64,000 bases of DNA from Sulfitobacter faviae (GTDB taxonomy: Bacteria > Pseudomonadota > Alphaproteobacteria > Rhodobacterales > Rhodobacteraceae): contig NZ_PGFQ01000001.1 in the NCBI RefSeq assembly GCF_029870955.1, positions 2,170,001 to 2,234,000 of the forward strand, written 5' to 3'. A model generated the notes under the pieces. That model was not told the DNA's origin. It did no database searches and was given only the letters and a program-made list of their open reading frames with translations. Shown here in pieces: positions 53,275 through 60,489 of the stretch (positions within the stretch are counted from its first letter, which is position 1; each line of letters begins with the position of its first letter). A program made the position numbers and the translations under genes.

Positions 53275-53301
53275 AAAACCCCGCGACCCAAAGGCGCGGG
53301 G
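53275..53301 (-). terminator. Terminator after the OmpA-like lipoprotein gene
   Basis: On the minus strand a CCCCGCG / CGCGGGG stem (53295-53301 / 53279-53285), 9-base loop, then TTTT (53275-53278). It splits the tad cluster between cpaC-ompA and cpaE. Confidence 0.82.
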
Positions 53302-53332
53302 GATATTATCCATGCGAAAGAAGGGCTTACCT

Positions 53333-54007
53333 TTACTCCCCGCCGCCACCTGCTTCGGTGGCACCGGAGCTTAGCTGAGAGGGGGGCACGGCGCTGGCTA
53401 CATATTCGCGGTAGATGATCTGCGCATATTTGCCGTCCAGCAGCATCGGGTGGCCCTGGACGAAGCCGCTGACCTCGGTCACCGTGCGCCGGTTGCGGCG
53501 CTCGCGGCCCTGGGTCACGATCAGCGGCTGCGTTTCGCCAAAGGAAACAACGGCTTCCAAACGGCTGGGGCTGATTCCCAAGGTCGAGAGATAGCGCACC
53601 ACGGCCTGCGCCCGGCGCAGCCCCAAGGCGCGGTTATAGGCCTGCGAGCCGACCAGATCGGTGTGACCATAGACGCGGAAGCGAATCTCGGGGAATTGGC
53701 GAATCCAGCTGGCCTGCTGGCGCAGGATGGCTTTCGCATTCGCGTCCAGTCGGGCCGAGTTGAAGGCGAAGGTGACGGTCGAGCGGACTTCGTTAGAGAA
53801 ACGGTTCGCCAGATCAAAGGTCACACGCTTTTCGCCGGTCATGACTTGGCGGTTGTGCAGCGTAGCATTGCCGAATTGGCCGGTGTCCACGATCGACCCC
53901 GCCTCGCGGTAGAACTGCGTATAGACCGGATCGTTGCTGGGCGCGCAGGCGGCGAGCCCGGCAAGGGCCGCGGTGCCAGCGATCAACGTGATATGTCTGC
54001 GTGTCAT
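53333..54007 (-). CDS. OmpA-family lipoprotein in the CpaD position
   Basis: 224 residues. Lipobox L-A-G-L-A-A-C (C about 21), then an OmpA-like domain with F-R-V-Y-G-H-T-D-L-V-G-S-Q-A-Y-N-R-A-L-G-L-R-R-A. Located between secretin and cpaE where CpaD is found in Caulobacter, so it may tether the secretin to peptidoglycan. Start ATG 54007 is 4 bp after the cpaC stop. Confidence 0.88.
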   Translation of the reverse strand: MTRRHITLIAGTAALAGLAACAPSNDPVYTQFYREAGSIVDTGQFGNATLHNRQVMTGEKRVTFDLANRFSNEVRSTVTFAFNSARLDANAKAILRQQASWIRQFPEIRFRVYGHTDLVGSQAYNRALGLRRAQAVVRYLSTLGISPSRLEAVVSFGETQPLIVTQGRERRNRRTVTEVSGFVQGHPMLLDGKYAQIIYREYVASAVPPSQLSSGATEAGGGGE

Positions 54008-54011
54008 CGGA

Positions 54012-55439
54012 TCAATCCAGTACATAACCGTAGGAACCGCGGAAGTCCTGCTTGGCCACTTCGCCCGCAGCACCGCGGCTCGGGGTGCGGGTGCCATCCG
54101 CCGTGCGCCCGTGCAGGAACAGGTCTTTTTCAGAGGGCGGTTTGATGCGGTCCGTGGGCAGGGCCAGCGCTTCGCCTCGGGTCGGGGTGACCAGATGGGC
54201 GGTGACGATGATGACCAATTCGGTCTGGCTGCGCTGGTAATCCGCCGAACGGAACAGTGCGCCCAACACCGGCACATCGCCGATCCACGGCAGTTGCCGC
54301 GTGCTGTCGGTGAAATCGTCGGTCAAAAGGCCCGCGATGGCAAAGCTTTCACCGTCACGCATCTCGACCGTGGTCGAGGTCTCGCGGCGGGTGAAGGCGG
54401 AAATCTCGATGCCGTTGCCCAATGAAATGCTGTTGCTTGCGTCGATGGCCGAAACGGCGGCGTTCATCTCAAGGTTGATGATATCCTTGTCCACGACGCG
54501 CGGAATAAAGGCGAGTTCTACGCCGAAGGGTTTGAACTCCACCGACACCGTATCACTGGTTTGGGCGACTGGGATCGGGTACTCGCCCCCGGCGAGGAAC
54601 TTGGCCTCTTGCCCTGAAAGCGCCACGAGGTTCGGCTCTGCCAAGAACCGGACCACGCCCTTTTCTTCCAATGCTTCCAACAGGATGCCCACTTGGGTAG
54701 AGCCTGCGTTGAAGCCGAAAAGCACCGCGCCTGCGTTCTGGTTCGCCGATGGGATCGACCCGCCAAGCGAGGTCGCGACCCCGCCTGACGTATTGGTGCT
54801 GCCAGTGCCCGCGCTGAAATCGGAGCCGCCGTTGATTGCCAGCGAAGAGCCGAGCGATTTCGACACGTTGCGCTGCATCTCGGCAAAACGGACCTTCATC
54901 ATGACCTGCTGGATGCCGCCCACGCTCATCAGGTTGCTGACCCGTTCGGGAGCATAGCGTTCGGCCAGATCGAGCGCGCGTTGCAGCCGTTGTGTGGAAG
55001 AGACAATGCCCGACAGCACGATACCGTCATTAGCGGTGCGCACTTCGATCTTCTCACCCGGCAGGATTTGACGCAGCCGTTCTTTGAATTCAGAGACATC
55101 CGCCGCGACGCGGACATCGACATTGGTGATCAACTGCCCTGCCGCGTCGAGCAGCGTGAGCGTGGTCAGCCCCGGCGATTTGCCCAACACATAGATCGTG
55201 CGGTCAGACAGGGAGGAGATATCCGCGATGCCGGGGTTGGCGATGCTGAGTTCCGCGAAGGGAATGTCGCTTTCCACCACCACGGCGCGGTTCATCGGGA
55301 CGTCGAGGCTGGAATTGGTGCCGCGTTTGACAACGCGCAGCGTGTCGGCGCCAGCTGAACTGGGCAGGGTCAATGCCATCGGCATTGCGCCCAGTGTCAG
55401 CCCCAGAAGGGCCGCTTTAAGAAATCTATCGATTTTCAT
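54012..55439 (-). CDS. cpaC: Tad pilus outer-membrane secretin CpaC/RcpA
   Basis: 475 residues: signal peptide (about 1-31), N-terminal pilus/BON-like domains (V-V-V-E-S-D-I-P-F-A-E-L; I-V-S-S-T-Q-R-L-Q-R-A), and the secretin C-domain (V-R-F-L-A-E-P-N-L-V-A-L-S-G-Q-E-A-K-F-L-A-G-G-E split here as the gate region; V-P-V-L-G-A-L-F-R-S). Forms the outer-membrane channel for Flp pili. ATG 55439 chosen; a longer frame to 55532 has no signal sequence. Confidence 0.94.
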   Translation of the reverse strand: MKIDRFLKAALLGLTLGAMPMALTLPSSAGADTLRVVKRGTNSSLDVPMNRAVVVESDIPFAELSIANPGIADISSLSDRTIYVLGKSPGLTTLTLLDAAGQLITNVDVRVAADVSEFKERLRQILPGEKIEVRTANDGIVLSGIVSSTQRLQRALDLAERYAPERVSNLMSVGGIQQVMMKVRFAEMQRNVSKSLGSSLAINGGSDFSAGTGSTNTSGGVATSLGGSIPSANQNAGAVLFGFNAGSTQVGILLEALEEKGVVRFLAEPNLVALSGQEAKFLAGGEYPIPVAQTSDTVSVEFKPFGVELAFIPRVVDKDIINLEMNAAVSAIDASNSISLGNGIEISAFTRRETSTTVEMRDGESFAIAGLLTDDFTDSTRQLPWIGDVPVLGALFRSADYQRSQTELVIIVTAHLVTPTRGEALALPTDRIKPPSEKDLFLHGRTADGTRTPSRGAAGEVAKQDFRGSYGYVLD

Positions 55440-55575
55440 GTGACCTGCCTTTTTGATCACGCCTCGGGATGGGTCTTTTTGCCCTCGTTTGGCAACACTC
55501 TGCGGCAATTCCAAATTTATTGCAAGAATCAAGCTCTTCGCGGGCGCTGTGCATGTGGGCTATGCGCAACATAGC

Positions 55576-55619
55576 TGCAAAAATGAAAGACGCCGCAGGG
55601 GGGGTGCGGCGCCTTCATT
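55576..55619 (-). terminator. Terminator or attenuator between cpaB and cpaC
   Basis: On the minus strand, AATGAAGGCGCCGCA pairs with TGCGGCGTCTTTCATT (one bulge) around a C7 loop, followed by TTTTTGC. Placed 26 bp after the cpaB stop, it would reduce read-through into cpaC. Confidence 0.75.
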
Positions 55620-55644
55620 AACTTAGCAAGAGGTTGTTTTCAGG

Positions 55645-56505
55645 TCAGTTTGTGCAGGGGATCGGCAGTTCGACCACCTCAGCCCCGCGGCGGGTGCGGA
55701 TCGTGCAAACCTTCTCTTTGGTTACTTCGGCGATGGTCTCTTGCGCCTCGATTCCCAGAAGCGAACGTTGGTCGACTTCGATGGCCTCGGCCACGGTGTC
55801 GTCATTCGTGCCGACGAGAGCGAGGGAGAGTTTGCCGGTAGATTGTGCCTGGGCAAGGGCGGCCACCTGTTGCGGCTTTACGGCCACCGTCACTGTCTTG
55901 GCGATCGAGGCTTCTTCCATCACCAGCGCATCGGCGCTCTGGTCGATGGCGATCAGTTGCACGCCAGATTCGATCAGCTTGGTCACATCGCCGTTGCTGG
56001 ATTGGTTGCCCACGTTCACGCGGCCCGTCCAATAGACGTCAACCCGGTCCCCGGGGCGCAGGAAGCCCGAAACGCCGCTAGAGACGTCGACTTTGATGGT
56101 GAAGGCACGCGTGCCGCGGGCCAAACGGGAGGTGAGACCGGAATCTTCGCCCGGCTCGGTCACCTTGACGGCCATGATCGCTTCATCTTTCTCGATGTTG
56201 CGCAGCACGATGCGTTGTTCTTTGGTGTTCTCCGGGAAAAGGGCGATTTCTTCGACGAAACTGCCCTCGGGAATGGCATTCTCAGGCCATTTCACCGCAC
56301 GAACGTCCTCGCGGGTGAGGGGCTGCCCGTATTTCAAGGGCTTGTCGGCCACCCAAACGGTTTTCGTTGGCACGACCTGCGCCAGCGCGGCTTGGGCTTG
56401 CGCGTTGGCGGCTTGATACTGTGAAATCCGGTCTTTCGCCAGATAAACGGCGCCGCCGGCAAGTGCGACACCTACCAAAAGAACCAATCCGAATACGGCT
56501 CGCAT
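55645..56505 (-). CDS. cpaB: Flp pilus assembly protein CpaB/RcpC
   Basis: 286 residues: N-terminal signal-anchor (V-F-G-L-V-L-L-V-G-V-A-L-A-G-G), SAF/beta-clip domain (K-P-L-K-Y-G-Q-P-L-T-R-E-D-V; P-G-D-R-V-D-V) and C-terminal region ending with a Cys pair (V-C-T-I-R, I-P-C-T-N). Periplasmic partner of the secretin. Confidence 0.94.
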   Translation of the reverse strand: MRAVFGLVLLVGVALAGGAVYLAKDRISQYQAANAQAQAALAQVVPTKTVWVADKPLKYGQPLTREDVRAVKWPENAIPEGSFVEEIALFPENTKEQRIVLRNIEKDEAIMAVKVTEPGEDSGLTSRLARGTRAFTIKVDVSSGVSGFLRPGDRVDVYWTGRVNVGNQSSNGDVTKLIESGVQLIAIDQSADALVMEEASIAKTVTVAVKPQQVAALAQAQSTGKLSLALVGTNDDTVAEAIEVDQRSLLGIEAQETIAEVTKEKVCTIRTRRGAEVVELPIPCTN

Positions 56506-56645
56506 GATGTTACCTCTTTGCTATGGAAGCGAATCTCGGCTCGCTTTGATCACCCCAGAAAGTTAGCTGCCGATTATGGCGAGAATTGGTCTGTGTGGGG
56601 GCGACGGGAAGGACTTTGGCCTAGTGCATCGCGGCATTAGATGGC

Positions 56646-56813
56646 TCAAGTTGTGAGCTTTACCCGGATATATTCAACAAGTACGTCTAGGCTGTCGGAG
56701 AACAGGCTCAGCGCTAGGATCGCTAGGCCGGCCAGCCCGGCGGTCAGGACAAGCCAATCTACAGTGATGGCACCAGATTGACTGCGTAAAAAATAGTGAA
56801 GGGCGCGGCGCAT
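56646..56813 (-). CDS. Second Flp-like pilin, 55 residues
   Basis: Short gene reading M-R-R-A-L-H-Y-F-L-R-S-Q-S-G-A-I then T-V-D-W-L-V-L-T-A-G-L-A-G-L-A-I-L-A-L. The G-A-(I/V)-T-V-D-W-(L/V)-V-L-T-A core is the same as in the main Flp pilin at 56916-57110, with a basic leader, Gly before the hydrophobic segment and a short C-terminal tail. Stop TGA at 56646-56648. Ribosome site is weak (AAAACCTT upstream). Possible minor pilin or pseudopilin; it sits between flp and cpaB. Confidence 0.75.
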   Translation of the reverse strand: MRRALHYFLRSQSGAITVDWLVLTAGLAGLAILALSLFSDSLDVLVEYIRVKLTT

Positions 56814-56854
56814 AAGGTTTTTTTCCTAAGAAGCTTCGTGCCTAGTTTGAAGAC

Positions 56855-56887
56855 AAAAGGGGCCGCTCCCGGCTGGAGGTGCGGCCC
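56855..56887 (-). terminator. Terminator directly after flp
   Basis: Minus-strand stem GGGCCGC / GCGGCCC (56881-56887 / 56860-56866), 14-base loop, then CTTTT (56855-56859). Partial termination here would give much more pilin mRNA than mRNA for the assembly genes. Confidence 0.8.
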
Positions 56888-56915
56888 TAATGATTAGATT
56901 TCGCTCAACTAGCGA

Positions 56916-57110
56916 TTAGTTGCTGCGGTCAGCTGTTGTTTCGAAGTTAGTGATGTCTGTGGCGATATTGTCCGACATTGTTTCGACGTTGTCACCGATT
57001 GTGTTGAACGCAACAATGGCCAGGCCAACGATCGCAGCGGTCAGAACGACCCAGTCAACTGTCACGGCACCGTCTTCGTCTTTGCGGAAGTTTTTGATAA
57101 AGTTCATCAT
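56916..57110 (-). CDS. flp: Flp family type IVb pilin, major pilin candidate
   Basis: 64 residues. Short basic leader (M-M-N-F-I-K-N-F-R-K-D-E-D-G), processing Gly, then A-V-T-V-D-W-V-V-L-T-A-A-I-V-G-L-A-I hydrophobic helix and a polar tail rich in Asp/Asn/Thr. Processed by TadV. ATG 57110 has GGAGGG seven bases upstream; ATG 57107 is an alternative. Followed by its own terminator. Confidence 0.92.
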   Translation of the reverse strand: MMNFIKNFRKDEDGAVTVDWVVLTAAIVGLAIVAFNTIGDNVETMSDNIATDITNFETTADRSN

Positions 57111-57470
57111 GTCATGTCCCTCCAAGGATCACTGAGTAAAAGGTCTTAACCTCGCCGTCCGGTTTGCCTCGCTCTCTCATTTGAAGCTGTCCGACTTGGT
57201 ATGACCCTATATAGCCGTCAGATTGGGGCGCGAATTTGGCAGCAAACGTGCCTTTTCCAGACTGTCCGCGTTTTTCTTGCGGAAACATGTTAACTCTCTG
57301 TTTATAGTCGTTTTAATTCTCGTATCGGGTCTTCCGCCTGCGCTTTCCCACCGTCGAACACCGCAATTGCGGCGAAATTGCCATGATCCCCCGCCTCAAA
57401 CGCTGGCCCGATTCCACGATTCGTGTGATATTGCCGCGCAAAGGCGCGTTAGACGCAAGGTAGAGCAGGC
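57111..57470. promoter_or_regulatory. Divergent upstream region of flp and the transglycosylase gene
   Basis: 360 bp without a gene. Holds AGATTGGGGC (57220-57229, shared with the cpaE upstream region), TATATA near 57208-57213 as a possible -10 for flp, TTGGCAGCAAACG (57236-57248, shared with 23888-23900), and TTAA-N7-TTTA at 57290-57304, one base off the CtrA consensus. Control of flp by CtrA is known in Caulobacter; here it is only suggested. Confidence 0.45.
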
Positions 57471-58286
57471 ATGTATCGCATATTGGCATTCTCGCTGGTC
57501 ACGGCTCTTATGGCCCCTGCCGCCATGGCAGAAGGGCCGAAACCGTTCCCTGAGTTCTCGGCCAAACGGGTCGGCCCGCCCAAGAAGGGGGCCAAACGCA
57601 TCACGGTGCAAATCGATCCGGCGGCCCGCGCCGCGGCAGCGGCGGAGGTGGACGCAGGCCCCGCGGTCGCCGCGACCCCGAGCGGCGCGATTGCGCCTTT
57701 GAATGCCGGGCAGTTCGATTGGTTCTGGGATAAAATCTCTCCAGCGGCTGAGCGGAGCGGGGCAGGGCGGTTGGCGCCCGCGATGGCGGCGCTTTCCGGC
57801 GGTCAAGTCCCCGCGCCGCGTTTGCAGCATCTGCAGGATATCGCGCGCAGCAATGGGGTGGATATCCTGCGCGCTACGGTTGGTACGAATGTCTCTCCGG
57901 CGCTGGTGCTGGCGGTGATCAGCGTGGAATCCGCAGGCCGCGCCGATGCGGTCAGCCGGGCGGGGGCGGCTGGCCTGATGCAACTGATGCCCGATACCGC
58001 CGCCCGTTTTGGTGTGCGCGACAGTATGGTCGCGGCCGAGAATATCTCGGGCGGGGTCAAATACCTCGACTGGCTGATGGGGGAGTTCGACCGCGATCCG
58101 ATTCTCGTGCTTGCGGGTTATAACGCGGGGGAGGGGTCGGTGCGCAAACATGCGGGCGTGCCGCCTTTTGCCGAGACGCGCGACTATGTGCCCAAGGTGC
58201 TGGCGGCGTTTCAAGTGGCGCAGGGGCTTTGCCTAACACCGCCGGAACTGATCAGCGATGGCTGCGTTTTTGCCGCGATGAACTGA
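57471..58286 (+). CDS. Lytic transglycosylase (SLT domain)
   Basis: 271 residues: signal peptide (about 1-20, A-A-M-A/E), basic and Ala-rich linker, SLT domain with catalytic Glu in I-S-V-E-S-A-G-R, then G-L-M-Q-L-M-P-D-T-A and A-G-Y-N-A-G-E-G. Cleaves peptidoglycan to anhydro-muropeptides. Divergent from flp, so it may open the wall for the pilus, but a general role is equally likely. Confidence 0.92.
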   Translation: MYRILAFSLVTALMAPAAMAEGPKPFPEFSAKRVGPPKKGAKRITVQIDPAARAAAAAEVDAGPAVAATPSGAIAPLNAGQFDWFWDKISPAAERSGAGRLAPAMAALSGGQVPAPRLQHLQDIARSNGVDILRATVGTNVSPALVLAVISVESAGRADAVSRAGAAGLMQLMPDTAARFGVRDSMVAAENISGGVKYLDWLMGEFDRDPILVLAGYNAGEGSVRKHAGVPPFAETRDYVPKVLAAFQVAQGLCLTPPELISDGCVFAAMN

Positions 58287-58328
58287 GCGCGACGGGCATG
58301 CCCCCGGATGCCGCCGAGGGCTGTTTTC

Positions 58329-58952
58329 TCAAACGATGGTCGCTTGGGTCGCGGCGCGCAGCTCGTCCTCGGTCACGCCATCGGCGCATTCGACGATCTT
58401 CAAGCCACCTTCGACCACATCGAGCACACCGAGGTTGGTGATGATCCGGTCGACCACACCCTTGCCGGTCAGCGGCAGGGTGCATTCTTTCAGCACCTTC
58501 GAGTCACCGGCCTTGTTCTGGTGGTCCATCACCACGATGACCTTGCGGACACCGGCCACGAGGTCCATCGCGCCGCCCATGCCCTTGACGAGCTTGCCGG
58601 GGATCATCCAGTTCGCCAGATCGCCGTTCTCGGCCACTTCCATGGCGCCGAGGATCGCCGCTGCGATCTTGCCGCCGCGGATCATGCCAAAGGACATGGC
58701 GCTGTCGAAATAGGCGGTGCGGCTCAACTCGGTAATGGTCTGCTTGCCAGCGTTGATCAGGTCGGGGTCTTCCTCGCCCTCGTAAGGGAAGGGGCCCATG
58801 CCCAGCATGCCGTTCTCGGACTGAAGGGTGATGTCCTTATCGCCGACGTAATTCGCCACCAGCGTCGGGATACCGATGCCGAGGTTCACATACATGCCGT
58901 CTTCGAGTTCCTCTGCGGCCCGCGCCGCCATCTGATCTCTATCCCAAGGCAT
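58329..58952 (-). CDS. scoB: 3-oxoacid CoA-transferase subunit B
   Basis: 207 residues. Catalytic Glu in [12 protein letters not shown], and G-G-A-M-D-L-V downstream. Moves CoA from succinyl-CoA to acetoacetate or similar 3-oxoacids. Start overlaps the scoA stop (TAATG). Confidence 0.94.
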   Translation of the reverse strand: MPWDRDQMAARAAEELEDGMYVNLGIGIPTLVANYVGDKDITLQSENGMLGMGPFPYEGEEDPDLINAGKQTITELSRTAYFDSAMSFGMIRGGKIAAAILGAMEVAENGDLANWMIPGKLVKGMGGAMDLVAGVRKVIVVMDHQNKAGDSKVLKECTLPLTGKGVVDRIITNLGVLDVVEGGLKIVECADGVTEDELRAATQATIV

Positions 58953-59656
58953 TATGCGTCCTCCCGCTTGCGTGTCGTGACCTTCTCGATGCGTTTCTCA
59001 TGCTCGCCTTGAATGATGCGATGCACGTAGATGCCCGGCAGGTGGATGTGGTCGGGGTCGAGGCTGCCGCGGGGGACGATCTCTTCGACCTCGACGATGC
59101 AGACCTTGCCGCACATGGCCGCGGGCGGGTTGAAGTTGCGCGCGGTCTTGCGGAAGACGAGGTTGCCGGTGTCATCGGCCTTCCACGCTTTCACGATCGA
59201 CAGATCGGCAAAGATGCCCTCTTCGAGGATGTAATCCTCGCCGTGGAACTGTTTCACTTCCTTGCCCTCGGCGATCTGGGTGCCGACGCCGGTCTTGGTG
59301 TAGAAACCCGGGATGCCCGCACCACCCGCGCGCATGCGCTCGGCCAATGTGCCCTGAGGGTTGAATTCGAGCTCAAGTTCGCCCGAGAGATACTGGCGCA
59401 TGAACTCGGCATTCTCCCCCACATAGGAGGAGATCATCTTCTTCACCTGCCGCGATTGCAGCAGAATGCCGATGCCGAAGTCATCGACGCCCGCATTGTT
59501 CGACGCAAAGGTGAGGTCTTTGGCCCCGTTTTCCTTGATCGCCTGCAACAGCAATTCCGGAATGCCGCAAAGGCCAAAGCCCCCGGCGGCGATCAGCATG
59601 CCATCCGACAGAACGCCTTCCAGCGCCTCGGCGGCGGATCCATAGATTTTGTTCAC
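58952..59656 (-). CDS. scoA: 3-oxoacid CoA-transferase subunit A
   Basis: 234 residues. Glycine-rich CoA-binding [12 protein letters not shown] and [15 protein letters not shown] match SCOT alpha subunits. Forms a heterotetramer with ScoB for ketone-body or polyhydroxybutyrate turnover. Confidence 0.94.
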   Translation of the reverse strand: MNKIYGSAAEALEGVLSDGMLIAAGGFGLCGIPELLLQAIKENGAKDLTFASNNAGVDDFGIGILLQSRQVKKMISSYVGENAEFMRQYLSGELELEFNPQGTLAERMRAGGAGIPGFYTKTGVGTQIAEGKEVKQFHGEDYILEEGIFADLSIVKAWKADDTGNLVFRKTARNFNPPAAMCGKVCIVEVEEIVPRGSLDPDHIHLPGIYVHRIIQGEHEKRIEKVTTRKREDA

Positions 59657-59751
59657 GGGCGACCTCCCTACAGTTTCGCTGCGCCATATGTGACCCTGCG
59701 TCGGGGCAGTGTCAATTACGTGGTGCTACGCAGGAAAGGCCGCCCGGAAGG

Positions 59752-60339
59752 TCAGATGATGCGCACCTGCGTGCCCACGGGGCAGAGGCCGAAAAGCTCT
59801 TCGATCTTCTCGTTATAAAGCCCGATGCAACCGTCCGAGGACCGCCGCCCGATCTTGCGCGTGTCATGGGTGCCGTGAATGATATAGGCGGGCCAGCTGA
59901 GGTACATCGCATGGGTGCCGAGCGGGTTGTCGGGGCCCGGCGGCATGTATTTGTAATGCGGAAAGCGCTCCATCATCGAGGCGGTGGGCGTCCAGTCGGG
60001 GCCTTCCTTCTTGCGCACGATCTCGGTGTAGCCGCGCTTGGTCAGCTCTTCGGTGGCGGGCACGGAGGTAGGGTAGACCTTATAGGTCTGACCGTCCGCG
60101 CTCCAGTAATGCAGGGCGCGGCTGGTGGTGTCGGCTACGATCGCGCCTTTGCCAAGGCTGTCGAAATGGTCCTGCCAACGCTGGGTGGCAAAGCTCGACG
60201 TGTTGCGCGACACCGGAGGTTCGGCGGAATATTCGCGGGGCGCTTGGCCGGGTTCCTGCGCGCGCAGGATCTGCGGCGTCATCAGCGCCGCGCCGCTTGC
60301 GGCGATCAGCCCGCGCCGGGTGAATTTCATGCCTGACAT
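59752..60339 (-). CDS. L,D-transpeptidase (YkuD family) with Tat-like signal
   Basis: 195 residues. T-R-R-G-L-I-A-A-S-G-A-A-L twin-arginine-type signal, then a YkuD domain with I-I-H-G-T-H and S-S-D-G-C-I-G-L, the catalytic His/Cys pair. Forms 3-3 cross-links or attaches lipoproteins to peptidoglycan. Start at 60339 chosen (AAAGGCAG upstream); Mets at 60354 and 60330 are alternatives. Confidence 0.9.
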   Translation of the reverse strand: MSGMKFTRRGLIAASGAALMTPQILRAQEPGQAPREYSAEPPVSRNTSSFATQRWQDHFDSLGKGAIVADTTSRALHYWSADGQTYKVYPTSVPATEELTKRGYTEIVRKKEGPDWTPTASMMERFPHYKYMPPGPDNPLGTHAMYLSWPAYIIHGTHDTRKIGRRSSDGCIGLYNEKIEELFGLCPVGTQVRII

Positions 60340-60489
60340 TGATCTGCCTTTCATAGTGGTCTTGCCGCCGCCCCTGATCCGAAAATCGAAGGGGAATGGC
60401 AAATCACATATTCATGATGCCGGATATAAAGGCAGGCCGCAGGCGGAACCACGCCGACCCCCGGCGCGGTTGCTGTGCCTAGGCGCGGC

